This document shows positions 41,555 through 54,600 of a stretch of DNA of 64,000 nucleotides, in pieces; position 1 is the first letter of the stretch; each line of letters opens with the position of its first letter. The DNA lies in assembly GCA_019722365.1 (NCBI GenBank), contig JADFUC010001868.1:310001-374000 (forward strand), written 5' to 3'. Made by a program: the position numbers and the translations under genes. This DNA is from Lithospermum erythrorhizon. Its lineage: Eukaryota; Streptophyta; Magnoliopsida; Boraginales; Boraginaceae. Below the pieces are notes generated by a model. That model was given only the letters and a program-made list of their open reading frames with translations, had not been told where the DNA came from and did no database searches.

Positions 41555-42395
41555 TACAAAACTAATGTTGCCCGATCGTTAATCTGACGATACAGTACGC
41601 TAAATTCCGTGATTTAAATGAACAATATGGCCCACAAATATATCAATCACAATTACCCATATCACTTTAAAATTAAAACATAAAATAATAGTTCAAATTA
41701 ATTTTCCAATGCAAAATTTAAGAGAGTACAATTTTTCTTAAATTGAAATTTTAAAACGATTTCACTCTTGACCAATTTGACTTTTACTTTTTTTCATATT
41801 AATAATGTTGATTTTTTGAACTTCTTTAGCAAAGAAAAAAAAAAAACTGAAATTAAACTAAAATCAAACATTGAAAGAAAAATCAGAACTTTATTACTCT
41901 ATTTCATTTGCATGTTTTCCATACAAAAGAATCTTTTATTCAATTCATACCAAACCTATACCCCTATACTACATCTACAATTCGGATAAGGCTATATCAC
42001 TACACTTTGCATGTTTTCCCACAAAAGAATCTTTATTCAACACCAAACCTATAACCTGGGCAACACTATACATCAACACCAAAATGAAATCGCCAACGTT
42101 AAAATTCCACTTACTTTTGCCCTTCGAACATAAACGAACACGGCTTATAAAGATATAAGGCTTTAATATCAGACACGCTTAACACACAACGTGTCAGATT
42201 TTTCCAAGTACTTATAACCAAACAAGTTAGACTGCTTACAACCAAACAAAGTCAATTTGATGACGCTTAATAACAAATGTCATTTCAGAAAGAACCAATA
42301 ATTTTGTATACATGTTTGTCGATAATAAGCACGGTATTAGGCTTGTTTCATAGAGTATATGTAAACACAACAATGCAAATTCAAAAAGAATGAAT

Positions 42396-42740
42396 ACACA
42401 TAAAAAATTTAATTAAATAATTAATTATTACAAGAATGACTTAAATAATTAACTATTAATAAGAAATATTAAATAATTAATACATAAGAATGTGAATAAA
42501 TAAATTAATTTACATAAGACAATTAAATATTTAATTACTTAAGAATGAATTAAATAATTAAGTATATAAGAAATATTAAATAATTAATTGCATAAGAATG
42601 AATAAAATAAATTAATTAAATAAGACAATTAAATATTTAATTACATAAGAATGAATTAAATATTTAATTACATAAGAACGAATTAAATACCAATTACGTA
42701 GCAAATATTGAATAATTACATATAAGATTGAATAAAAATA
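42396..42740. repeat. AT-rich tandem repeat, about 108-bp higher-order period
   Basis: Interleaved short units such as CATAAGAATGAATTAAATA and TAAGACAATTAAATATTTAA recur. The marker CATAAGAATG reappears at about 42483 and 42591 with the intervening order conserved, giving a period near 108 bp. Related units reappear at about 44.70-44.89 kb. Confidence 0.7.
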
Positions 42741-44214
42741 AATTAGTTACATAAATTTAAAGCTCTTCAAACATCATCATTATTTGAGTTTATTTTTTCA
42801 TCATTATTTAAATTGTTGTTTATATTTCTCAAATTGTAATCATCAGAAACTCAATTATTCGTTTCTTCTCCAAGTACGTACCATTTAATTTACTAACTTT
42901 ATATTAAAGAAATGATTAATAAGAACTATAGCTTACCAAGCCATGATTGTCATAAGTAGCTAATCGATGGCAATACTTATTATCAGGTAACAAGCAAATT
43001 GAATGCATTTATTGTCAGGTAACAAATCTAATTTAACCAATGATCAAGTACTTGATAAAATGAAGTTTATTTTGTATTTATTAGACACTAACCAGCGACA
43101 TTGAGATGGCAGTGTTTTATTTCTAAATATTATGTATTAATTGGAGATTATGTATTAATCGATAGTTCTTGTCAATTATGAATTGAGATTATGTCTTAAA
43201 TATTATAAAATTATTGAGAGATTACGTGTATTAATTACTTACATAGTTATTTGTCAAATTGTTGCTAATATTTCTCAAATTGTCAGCAACATGATGTTAT
43301 TTCATGAAATTATTTTGATGTTAATATTTCTTAAATTGTCAATATTTCTCAAATCGTAGTCAAGAATTCGCTTCTTTCTCCATTTTATCTCAATCTGTGT
43401 TCGTTAGATCAATCATCAAAGCCATTTAACAAGTGATACCATTTCATTTACTAACTTTATGTTAATTTAAATTAACGTCAAATTGTGATCGTTAAAAAGT
43501 ATATGTTAAAATTATTGTCAAATTCAAGCCACGTTGTTAGTAAAACGCGAATCAGAAATTAACATCAGATTGAACCAGCTTAATCAGAGTCATTTATCAG
43601 ATCGGGAACGCAGCTAATTATAACGATTCTAATCAAACAGTTTTAATCGACAATAACGATCGCTTTATAATTAGCAATTGACACGATGATTCTAATCAAA
43701 CAAGCAAATTTAGTCAATGATTGTTTATTACCAATGATTGATTTTCGAAACACGTATTAATTAGAGATTATTTATTATTAATCATGATATTATTTGTCAA
43801 TTATGAATTTTAATTAGGTCTAAATATTATGTGAAATTATTGAGATAAGGCTTCAAATTATGCAATTATGTTTAATTATGAAATTATGTCAATTACTTAA
43901 ATTATATCAATTATGAATCGAGATTATGAAATTATGAAATTATGTCAATTATGAAATTGTAATAAATTGTGTATTAAATATTATGAAATTTATTGTTAAT
44001 ATTTATTGTTAATATTTCGAATTGTGTCAATTATGAATTGTGTAATATTAATTATAATTTCGAATGTTAATAATTTTGAATTTTGATAATTTTGAATTTG
44101 ATACTTCGAATCAGGTCAATTACGAATCACAGAATATTAATTATCGTTATCATTTATTGTTAATATTTTGATAATCTCAAATTATTTAAGTCATTCTTAT
44201 GTAATTAATTATGC

Positions 44215-44590
44215 ATTTCTATGCATTTAGCATATATGTATTTTTGTAGAAGGAAGTATTTAGTTGTATTTAGGTGTGTATTTTCATTCATTTAGTATTA
44301 AGTGACGTATTTTTGGCAGATTAATTTATTTTTCAGTATTTCTATGTATTTAGGTTAATATACGGGTGGTTTTATGTATTTTGAATATTTGGTTATATTT
44401 AGGTGTATTTCTATGTATTTAGTATATATTTAGTGTGTATTTTGTGTGTATTTGACGTATTTAGGTGTATTTCTATGTATTTAGCGATTCCGTGTATTTT
44501 GATGTATTTAGTTGTATTTAGTGTATTTATATGTATTTAGGCGATATAGGTGTATTTTCTTTTTGTGAATTTTGATGTATTTAATAGATG
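44215..44590 (+). repeat. TGTATTTAG minisatellite, block 1
   Basis: Dense tandem copies of TGTATTTAG and TGTATTTCTATGTATTTAG variants (for example TTAGTTGTATTTAGGTGTAT), with spacer words such as TTTTGATG. Units are imperfect and 9-20 bp long. No open frame of interest. Confidence 0.85.
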
Positions 44591-44944
44591 AAATAGATGC
44601 ACAGATGCAGATATACGGCTGTATTTAAGCGAGAATTCATCCCATGTTTATAAGACGTTAAGCTTAATTTGATTCATCGTTTGTTATAAATAAAGCAAAA
44701 CAAGTTTTACATAAGAATTAAATAATACATAAGAATTACTCATCATGTGAATACATCAACAATTAATTACATAGAATAATTAATAATTAATTACTTAAAA
44801 ATGAATTAAATACTATCATAAGAAATACCAAATAATTAATTTTTAAAAATAAATTGAATAATTAATTACGTAAAGAATTAATTAAATAATATATAGCTAC
44901 GTAGACGTTGTCGACATATAATAGCATTTAATACAATCTGAATA

Positions 44945-45345
44945 TCCAAATACACAAAATACATTCAAGCAGTATTTGTTTCGCTTATGTTGCATTTGGA
45001 TGTATGCAGAATACATTTAGTCAGATTTATGTATTTAGCATATAATGGATGTAGATGGTGTATTTTGGATGTATTTAGTTGTATTAGGTGTATTTCTATG
45101 TATTTAGTGTGAGAATGGGGCGCATTTTTATATTTTGATGTATTTAGTTAGATTTAGGTGTATTTCTGTATGTATTTAAAGCGTATATGGATGTATTTTG
45201 TGTATTTTGATGTATTTAGTTGTATTTATGTATATTTGTATATGGTGTATTTTTTGTATTTTGATAGACATTTAGTGTGTATCTATGTATTTTAGGAAGG
45301 AGGAAGCGTATTTTTGTGTATTTTGATGTATTTAGTTGTATTATA
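44945..45345 (+). repeat. TGTATTTAG minisatellite, block 2
   Basis: The same word family as block 1 (GATGTATTTAGTTGTATTTA, GGTGTATTTCTATGTATTTA), separated from it by about 350 bp containing copies of the CATAAGAATTAAATAA repeat. The shared order of both word families suggests a single repetitive element, later rearranged, across 42.4-45.4 kb. Confidence 0.8.
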
Positions 45346-46185
45346 TTTAATTTGATAGTATAATAATATAAGCCTGTGTAATATATTTAATTTTATCGCA
45401 TAATTCCTTGTTGTTTTCACTGCTATTTATAGGTTAAACACAACCAACGTTTTTATAATTTTCAAATCGATAATTATAGTAAACGTTACAAGCAACTAGA
45501 AATTCTACTGCAGAATAAGTAATTTTCAAGACAAATCATTTTATCATAAGTTAAAGTAGATATCATCAAATTTATAACCTTATACCTTAATTATTAAATT
45601 TTTCTAGACATTAGTTTCATTTTTGAACTTATATAAAACGAAACTTACTTGTAATTTTTTTTTAATTTAGATTATTTAATTCTTATTTGCTTTTTGTTAG
45701 ATATAATATGTAGCATTATTATTTTGAGATAAATATTATAGAATTGCAATATCAAATTTAGATCGAGTATATTAAAATTTGTTGTTTTGAGATTATGCCT
45801 CTACTAGATAGAAGTCTCTATATTATGACTCTAAAATTCTCAATGTGCGAGATAATTACAATCAGATATTAATCTCCATTCAAATCAACTTTTATAAATA
45901 TTTTCAAATAACACTAATTATGATTTTTTTTTATTTTAAAGTCCAATTATTAAAAGTTTATATTTTAAACATTTTTAAATGACATAATATTAATTTTAAA
46001 ATATTTTGTTTTATTTGTTATTCTAGTTATATATTAAATCAAATACCTTGACTCTTTTGGGTTTACTATCTAAATAATAGTTACAATAGGATAATGCGTG
46101 CAGTTCACACGAGGTCATGGGACGGATTTTGGCTTTTTTTCTTTATGAGTGTGGTCATAGATTTTTACGGACACTCTTACTAATT

Positions 46186-46320
46186 TTCACATATCAACTC
46201 CAGTAGAAACTCGATAAATTAATACCAATTAACGGTAAGTTTGTGCATGTCCTCGAAAGCACCACCAACTTTTTTCGCCTTTTCACATATCAACTCCAGT
46301 AGAAACTCGATAAATTAATA
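46186..46320 (+). repeat. Direct duplication of a 40-bp segment
   Basis: TTCACATATCAACTCCAGTA followed by GAAACTCGATAAATTAATA occurs twice, starting at about 46187 and 46281. The segment between the copies (GGTAAGTTTGTGCATGTCCT, then CGAAAGCACCACCAAC) recurs in diverged form at about 47071-47115. Confidence 0.8.
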
Positions 46321-47734
46321 TTTGGGGCATTGAGTTAAAATTGCATGCCATTATATTTTACAAAATTAATTCGATCAATTACAATAACATCGCCTCGCCC
46401 ATCATTCGAATGTGTATTAATTCTTATTAATTTTCAATTTTATTTTAATAAATGTTGATGCATGTCATTAGATTTGTTTAAAAAAATATAATACTAGAAT
46501 ATTTAGTTTCTTACAATTTTGTCTCGAAAATATAAATTAAAATTTATTCAAAGGGCTATAGAGTAATATGCTAGATTATTACAGTATTATATTTTAGCAC
46601 CCTTAAGTATATATTTTATATCAAATTGCTCGCTCATATGCTCCATCCCCTTAATAAGTAAGCTTACTCGAGGTTCAAATATAGTTCAACTTACTTAAAC
46701 TCAGTTACATGTGTGATAAAAATGTTTGATCTTTTAACTTAATGAGTTGAAAATTTATAATATAAAAATCATAAATAAAAATAGTAAGAGACAAACAATA
46801 AAATTAAAATATTTATGACTTTAAAATAGTAAGAGACTAACAATAAATTAAAATATCTATTTAATTTTTAAAAAAAAAACTCACCGGTAATCAATCCGTA
46901 ACCTCTAAATCATGAAAGTTCTCACACACTAAACTATTCGATGTTATTAAATATTCAACTCCTTGGTCTAGGCGCGTTAACAGGATAACACCACTCAAAA
47001 CCAATTTGACTTAAAAATATCTATGAGTTTGATTAGCAACCAAATCATTACAAAAATCAATCTCTTTAATTGGTAAGTTTGTGCATGTCCTCGAGCACCG
47101 CCAGCTTTGTTCAAACGGTAACATTACATCTGGACTCAACTTTCTCCAAAACGCGCCATATAATAAGGACCCCTCTAGATTAATCATTAAACGTGCTTAC
47201 TCTAAGTTTATTTTTCTAACCTAAAATTGGCTTCTTTTCTCTGTATTTCTCATCGCCAATCATAATCAATAATCGGCTACCTTTATTACGTGGATTAACT
47301 AGTAACGCTCTCAAATTAAACAATTCAAAGAATGATAATAATGTGTTCTCAATGTTTAAAAAATTGAAACTTAGCTTTAATGCATGCATTATTTTGCATG
47401 GGACTAATTGGGGTTGTTATTTACTTATATAAGTGCAAACTTTGTTATCCATTTTCTTGTACAAAGGAATAAAGCATTCACTAAAACAATTAGTCTTTGG
47501 TGAAGAGCGAGTAGCAATCTTTCATACAGCACAAGTAAAGAAAGAAAGGTTTGTTAGTCAAATGAAATTTATGTTTTACTTGCAACATTGTTACAGTTTG
47601 TCCCACTTTCATATGAACAGAATCCCTTGTTGTTAGCAGGGACAGAACCAAAATCAGAATGTAAGGGAGCAAAATTTGAAAAAATAAAATAGGAGGTAGA
47701 GGGAGGGGGGTGCAAAAATGAAAGAAAAATATCT

Positions 47735-47841
47735 TTTTTTTTTAATTTTAAAACCCACCCACCGCCCCCTTACAATGATAAATGAGAATCGAATCAGGAC
47801 CTCTAAGTGGACTCCTAACCACTAGGCCATTCGATGTTTTC
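47735..47841 (-). mobile_element. tRNA-derived SINE, copy 2 (reverse orientation)
   Basis: On the minus strand it reads GGCCTAGTGGTTAGGAGTCC (A box), then GATTCGATTCTCATT (B box), then AAGGGGGCGGTGGGTGGGTT and an A-rich tail (the T run at 47735-47743). This matches the order and G-rich body of copy 1 at 8.86 kb. Possible target duplications are GAAAAATATCT (47724-47734) and GAAAAACGTCT (47842-47852), 9/11 matching. Confidence 0.85.
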
Positions 47842-48455
47842 GAAAAACGTCTTGTTGTTACTTATTAGTGGAATCAACCTTAGTCATCAAATTTTGATAT
47901 GATCAATTACCACATTCGAACCGAAAAAATTGCAATAGCTACAGTTGAATTATGCTTGAAGCTTATTTGTTTTGCTGTAGAATAGATAAGGGTAAGTGCC
48001 AAGTGGTGATTGGTATTTTGAAATGTAGATTGTTCAGAAGGGCTGTTAAGTGTATTCTATTATAAGACTATAGAAAGTTGTGCATAAGTTTATTTCTTGT
48101 GGATATTTAACTTGATATACTATGATTTCTTGTGCTATGTCTTACTTGTGATGCTCATTTTGGTTGGTATAAGTTAGGTTGTTTCTGAATTTTATATGTT
48201 GTCTTTGTTAATAGTTTTCGTTTTAGCGGACACTATATTATCTTTATTTTTTGAGTCATGATCATAACGATACTTCTCCGGGAAAAGATAGTCAATTAAA
48301 TTATTGACTCTTAGTAACAGTAGTGCCTATATACTCGTTTATGCTTCCCTATAAATTTGTGAATCAGATAAGTTTTGTTTGTCTGATGAGTTTTAGATGA
48401 TATGGAATATTGAATTACAGGAACGATTAGCGAATAAGTGTGTTGTGAACTTGTG

Positions 48456-51400
48456 ATGGATGGAGCAAGGATTGTACAAGTGGACTTGGATGCAAATGAT
48501 GCTCATATGGTAGAAGTGATTAGATTAATAGAACAGAGGAGTCTGCAGAACTCAATATGGAAAAAGAAGTCACTGCGGGCACGTTATTATTATGGCATTA
48601 TATTTTGGGCGATAAACCTTCTGGCTTGGTTCATACGTGACTATGGAGAACATATATCAGTAATACTCAATTGTAAGTGTTGCATTTTGTCTAAATTGTT
48701 CAATTAAATTAGTTGTGAGAAGATAGCATTCATGTGCAGAACAAGCATTCAGATGATCCGCAGAGCTTGCAACATGAAAGTTGTGGTTAATTCAGTTTTT
48801 GCTCTCATTGTTATGAATCTGCAGATTCAAAAGCTTGCAAAGTTGAGCAGACTGATTGTTCACGTAAAATGGGAGTTCTTCGTGTGAGCATAGGATGCTT
48901 TGTATCCATCTTGTATTTAAATTGATAGTATTTAGTAATGTATGAGGCTGTGTGCTAATCACTGTGAATGAATAGGGGAGCATGTTTTATGCAAAGTGAT
49001 TTTTCTAACCCTTTTAGGTGGCTTGATTGTTTCCAAGTTCTGGAGTAAGCATATATCAGAAATGCTAGTTCTAACAGATTCCATTGTTATATGGTTCTGC
49101 TATCTCTTACAAGTAAGGTGACATTTGTTTTGCATTGCGCCTCCTTGACAGTTACTCTTCATAGATATACTTCTTTATAATGTTTCTTTCAACATCTAAC
49201 ACAAGCAAGCTGATGGAAGCTCGCAATGGCTGGCATTCTGGCAGGTGGCCTCTAAAGCTTTTCATATTGCTTGTATCAGTCATGCTTCCATTCTTCATTC
49301 CATCAAATTATATCCATCTGTATGGTATGTTAATTCCATTACGAATATCATTTTTTCATTTCAATAGTCTGCATAGTAGTCTTCCGAGTGACTTTTTGGG
49401 GGCAAATGCCATCCTTTAGCTGTTGTATTGAGTTGCTGAACGTAAGTGCCTCTTGATGCAGGTGAAGTTGCTCGGATAGGTGCAGGGTAATCTTTAGCTT
49501 CTATTTAGTCACGCCTCCCTTCTGAATAGTTCCATTCCAAATGCTATAGCTTCTCAGTTTCTCTTCGAGTAAAGAGTTGTGTAACAAATATACAGGGTGT
49601 TCCTTATTCTTCAACTCATCAGTGTTATTGAATTCATTACATGGTGGAATAGCTATTGGATGCCTGATGAGACAAAGCAATCAATGTACACATTTTGAAC
49701 TCTGCCTAATAGTGAATTTGTGATACCGTCATTTCTATTGTAAGATGCATAGCAATTTACACTTTTGTGATTTGCAGTTGCTCCATTGGGATGTTCATGT
49801 CAATGCCATTCTACGTTGGATCAACATGTGGGATTATAGCAATGTATCCGATGTATGTCTCCAATAGATCATGCTTACTCAACATATTCTTCATTTCCTG
49901 GACGGCAATTTTGTTTGTAGTTATGATGGTGGTATCACTCCATTCTAAGGTACGCACTTGTTTTCCCTTGATCTCATTTGTAATATAAGCAAGATATAGT
50001 GTTAGGTGATTGTTTCTAGTAGGAGGTTTCGTTCATGTCACACCATGAACACAGTTCTGTGTGTTCCTGTGTGAAATTTAGAATGAATTACTTCATACCT
50101 GATAATCAAATATTGGATTCTGTGTAGGGCAGGTGAATAGAGGTCTTCTTTCTACTGGGATCATGGCCTCCTACCTCGTTTTTCTCTGCTGGTCTGCCAT
50201 CCGAAGGTAGAGCTAATATCCATATCCATTGAATTCCATAGAATATAGATCAAATGATAGATGTGTCACAAATATTCCCTAGGAGAATTTTCCGGGGTTT
50301 AGTAGACCTCATTCTGTCTTAATCAAGTTAGTACTACATCCTCAATTTTTTTTGAATGACCTACTTATAGAGACAAGATAGATCACTCAAATTAAACCGA
50401 GGAAGTAGAAGATATGTGTCTATGACCTTCTCGCTTATCTTTATAACGCTAATTTTAGTATATGCTCCATTTAAGCATGACAAAACCGTCCAGCTTTAAT
50501 GTCTTATCTCTGCTGTTGTAATGTACTATCTCAGTGAGCCGGCCAGTGAAAAATGTAGTCCTCAGAGTCAACAGAACGGGCAAGGTAGCTGGACTACTGT
50601 GATAGTAAGAGCTTGCATACTACTGTCCTGTTTCAGTTTTCTTCTAACTTCGGTTCCAAGTTTTATCTTCACACAACGCTTGAACTAGGTAAAAAACTTC
50701 GCGAGTTGAGTGAGAACGTTGTTATTCCTTTTTGGTAATTGCAGGGTTTCCTGATTGCTATATGTGCAATTGTGATGGCAACATTTTCCACTGGCATTGA
50801 TTCTAAAACATTTCAGGTACCCAAATAGTTAGAGAAATATACATTGATAGCATTTACCATCTTATTGATATAGCCATATAGGCATGAACTTTATGAAGTC
50901 ATCATTTACTCATGTATACAAACAACTAGAAATTGATCTTTCTACTTGTAATCTTCTTCCAGTTCAGAAAAGATGAAGTTCAACTAGAGGATGATATACC
51001 ATACCATTATGGTTTCTTCCACCTGGTATTCTCTCTAGGATCAATGTACTTCGCTATGCTTTTTATCGGTTGGGATTTGGATGGATATTTAAAGAAGTAA
51101 GTTCTTCAATCCTAATGCTTTGATAAATTCAACACACATCAATCTTTACATTCATCCACAAATCCTTGAATAGGTGGAGCATTGATGTCGGATGGGCTAG
51201 TACATGGGTGAAAATATTGAATGAGTGGTTTGCAGCTTCAATATACTGTAAGTAACCTGAACAATTTAAAAGTACTATGATGTTTATGGTTTAGTGATTT
51301 ACAAAGTCTACTTATTATGCATTTTAGAAATCTACATCCATTTATCTCAAAACAATTCTGCAAATTCCTTTTGGTGAATGCGAATCCTCCACCCTACCTA

Positions 51401-51675
51401 TAGAAATGTGAGGGTCGACGATGTTTTCACTCGAACTTCCTTGAAGTGAGGGTCAGTTATTTGTAGTTGCCTTAGCTTGAATGTGTTACATAATCTATAG
51501 TTGTCATTTATCTTCTATTAAAGAGACTGGTATCGATTCGACGTGCCATGTTAACTGAAAACTTGACGTATGGGTTGATTTGGATGCAGTGTGGAAATTG
51601 ATCTCTCCAGTTTTGAGACAGAGAAAAGTAATGAATGTCGAACAGCATGTTGAGGAAGATGGATCAAGTTCATGA
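48456..51675 (+). CDS. SERINC/TMS1 family multi-pass membrane protein
   Basis: Serine-incorporator family protein; the family is linked to serine-derived lipid metabolism and membrane organisation, but the biochemical role of the plant members is not settled. Exons: 48456-48672, 48825-48901, 49165-49324, 49462-49486, 49596-49685, 49778-49949, 50133-50206, 50535-50604, 50745-50816, 50963-51096, 51174-51247, 51590-51675; total 1251 nt, 416 aa without a stop. Family motifs in order: SLRARYYYGIIFWAINLLAW (first membrane helix), MGVLRVSIGCFIYFFIMFLS, WHSGRWPLK, IPSNYIHLYGEVARIGAGVF, SCLLNIFFISWTAILFVVMM, FLCWSAIRSEPASEKC, MATFSTGIDSKTFQF, DIPYHYGFFHLVFSLGSMYF, WASTWVKILNEWF-like end. I expect about ten membrane helices. 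From memory it is closest to Arabidopsis At3g24460-type proteins, which share an N-terminal extension before SLRARY. I chose the ATG at 48456 because it is the first in frame. Confidence 0.93.
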
Positions 51676-54600
51676 ATTCATTTGATAAATGATTTTGTAC
51701 ATTTTCTAGTTTTAAGGCATTCTTGTTGCCCTATTTATTGTTTACCATGAGATTACCAATTAGTCTTGCAACTATCAAGGAAAGGTATGGATGTAACAAA
51801 AAATGTAGGCACCTCTGAGTACAAGTCACGTTTTTTACGTTGAAACACGATCGATATGTTGTTTTTCTCTTCCATAAAAACTACTCACAAGTTTTTTTTA
51901 ATTATCGTTTAAGCGTAATTTTTTTATTAAAGTAATTATAAATTCTATGTGATAAATTATAATTTTATATTTTTGATATCTTTTTTGACTAATTTTTACA
52001 TTGAATTTGTCAATGCGGCCAAATGATATAATTTTAATTAATTGGCATTTTATATTTTAAATCACATGTTTAACTCACTTTTAATTTTTTCTTCAGATTT
52101 GTGCAAAAATGCAGAATAATAAGTAAAAAACCGAAAGAAATATTACAATCATATGATAACATTGCATGTAACCAGAGGGGTTTAGCTCCAAGTAATCAAG
52201 TAGTTTGATGCTCCAAATCGCAATTACTCTATTGACACAACTTCTCTCCGTGAAACCATACAAGATGATTTGTATGATCTTGAGTTACTTAAATTAGTGG
52301 TAGGCCTTGACAAATTATGCTACTTCAACTATAATTGATTTTAAGATATAAGTAATTACATTAATTCTTGATGGAATACTTTCCCTCTGTTTCCCCACTC
52401 GTAAATGGAACATTTCTCTTCCACTTTCCATCCTGTATTAATTTAATTTTTCATATATTATAATTTATTGATACTTAGTATTTAATTAAAGTAGACAAAG
52501 GGGCCTTTTCACAAGTTACACGTGAACGTCACATGCAATTAGGACACCCGAGAAGGTGCAGGCTCCCAACTACTAAAATTGAAATTCCTAAACGTGGTGG
52601 ACCCCTGCTAACATGCAACTATGCAACTGTTTGATTATACAAAGTCAATTTAGACCCAAATAAAAGATAGGATCATTATCAATAATTGAGTAATGAAATA
52701 TATAATTATATTGTATTAAGATTTTATTTTATATTAAGACGCTAACTAAGGTACTCAAGAGTCAAGAATCAAATAAAATATCCGTAAGAGGACAAATGTA
52801 AACTATAGTGTTATATTTAAATATCTAAATTATGGATATGACGTGATTACGGATCCACAGTCTCTCTAAACTTCAACCTAATCATCGCTGAGGCACCTGC
52901 GGAATATTACGATCGGTAGCGGGAGGAATTGGAGTGGTATTAACACGTACGGATCCCCAGCGAGATGGTAGTTTAAAAATATATATATTAAATTTGTTTT
53001 ACAATTTTTATATTATTAATATACTATTTACAAGAATTATTTTATTATTGGATAAGAAAATTTATTAAAATGAGTAAATGTTATGTTAAATTAGTCCATC
53101 AAAATATAAGTAAATTATAACTAGATCATGATAAATTATCAAAAATGAATTTAGAGTAGTTAAAGTGCTAATATATAAATACAAAAATATATATGATAAC
53201 GTCTAAACCAAAAATCATGACCTTAAAAGATAGTAAGCAGAATTACTTACCAATTCATCTGTATATATTTTTTATGGTTCACATATCCAGGTCCACCACT
53301 GGATGGTAATGTTAATTTTCCAAAGATGTAAAGTCACGTTTGGTACAAAGGAAGGACTGATAAGAGCCAACAAGTTTGATGAGAATGGGTCATATATTAA
53401 TAAACCGTTTTTTGCAAAGAAAAAATTGATTAGTCCTAACGATTTAAAGTTATGATTGATGTTCATGAGAATAAAATTAAAAGTATTGTAATTATTTATT
53501 AAAAAAATAAATTTATTTATTTATTGATCACAAAAGATTATTCTTTATATTAGTGATACTTTCTCCATCCCATTTACTAAAAGAGGTTTGTTTTTTCATA
53601 AAATTTTAGAAATTTAAATTTTATCTTTCAAATTAATTTTTCATTCAATTTTTTCAAACTAAATAAGAATCAATTTTGAGATTATCAAAAAAGAAAATAA
53701 TCTCTAAAATTTGGGACTGAGGGAGTATGAATTCATTTTAAATTAATTGATGTTTAGGGATTGCGTCCACAAATTACTTTTTATTCATTAATTCGAAAAA
53801 CATAAAATTGATATCATTGAATTTGGTTTTAAAAATATTTTCATAATATTATTTTTTTGTAATTTTTGATAATGTACATAAAAACTATTGATGGTTAAAG
53901 TTATATTTCGAAAAATAAAAAAGTCAATTAATTTGAAATGGAGGTAGTATTCATTTACTTTAATTGATAATTATGGTGTACATTTTTTAAAACAATTATT
54001 AAGCACAATGGAGTAAATGCCTTAAAAAAGAAAGAAAAAATCAACAATTATTAAGCATCACACGTGTCTATATTTGATTGGGTGAGGTACGTGGAAGTTG
54101 GAGGCTATTGGTGAAGATACGTTAGCTACAAAGCATAGTTGTGGACTTGTGGTCGCCTACATGTTTGGTGTGCGATCCGCGTATTCCTACATCTATGAAA
54201 AGACCTTTATACCCTTGTATGTAAACATAATTTCCTTACTTGTATTGTCAGTATTGTACTACTGTCAATGCTTCATGCAGAAGTTGGGTGGTACTCTCAC
54301 TTATTGCTTCTAGATTGGTCCCACTCTTGAATCATCGCCCAATTTAATTACCCATGCCAAAGTCAAAGAATATTTGCCATTTTTTTTGCCAAAAATTTGA
54401 ATCACAAGTCAAATGAATTGAAGGTTATAATTCCACAATTAGAATGTAACAATATATGTTTCTCACAATATTATACGGAGTATTGTTAATTCTTTGATTT
54501 TTTTGTGTTAAAGTTCGGTTATGTATATGTTTTTTTTATCAAACGATATGAATTAAAAATGACATACGATATCATACAACAATTAAATTCTAAACTAAGT

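Larger units (their letters stand above)
39991..42395. other. ING1 promoter and AT-rich repeat region
   Basis: The ING1 promoter should lie just right of 39990, since the gene is on the minus strand. Beyond it are a TACGGAGTA nonamer (40161-40169), an eight-copy CTCGATAAATTAATA-type array (40222-41090) and a MITE (41296-41554). The open frames at 41.77-42.16 kb translate low-complexity AT-rich DNA and I do not call them genes. Confidence 0.6.
42741..48455. other. AT-rich gene-free block upstream of the SERINC gene
   Basis: Apart from the minisatellite blocks, the duplicated segments at 46.19-46.32 and 47.07 kb and the inverted SINE at 47.73-47.84 kb, I see no gene. The sequence at 42.8-44.2 kb is strongly AT-rich, with repeated GAAATTATGTCAATTATGAA words. 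The SERINC promoter and leader should lie between 47.4 and 48.4 kb. A TATA-like TTATATAAG occurs near 47424, and an acceptor-like AG at about 48420 suggests a 5' UTR intron. Confidence 0.55.

Noticed and set aside
41768..42158. Overlapping 73- and 95-codon frames right of the ING1 gene
   Set aside because: Partly duplicated low-complexity AT-rich sequence (CATGTTTTCC, ACAAAAGAATCTTT twice); no family match.
42396..45345. CRISPR-like or centromeric satellite array
   Set aside because: Units are short, AT-rich and imperfect without unique spacers, and the total span is only 3 kb among ordinary genes; a plant nuclear context excludes CRISPR.
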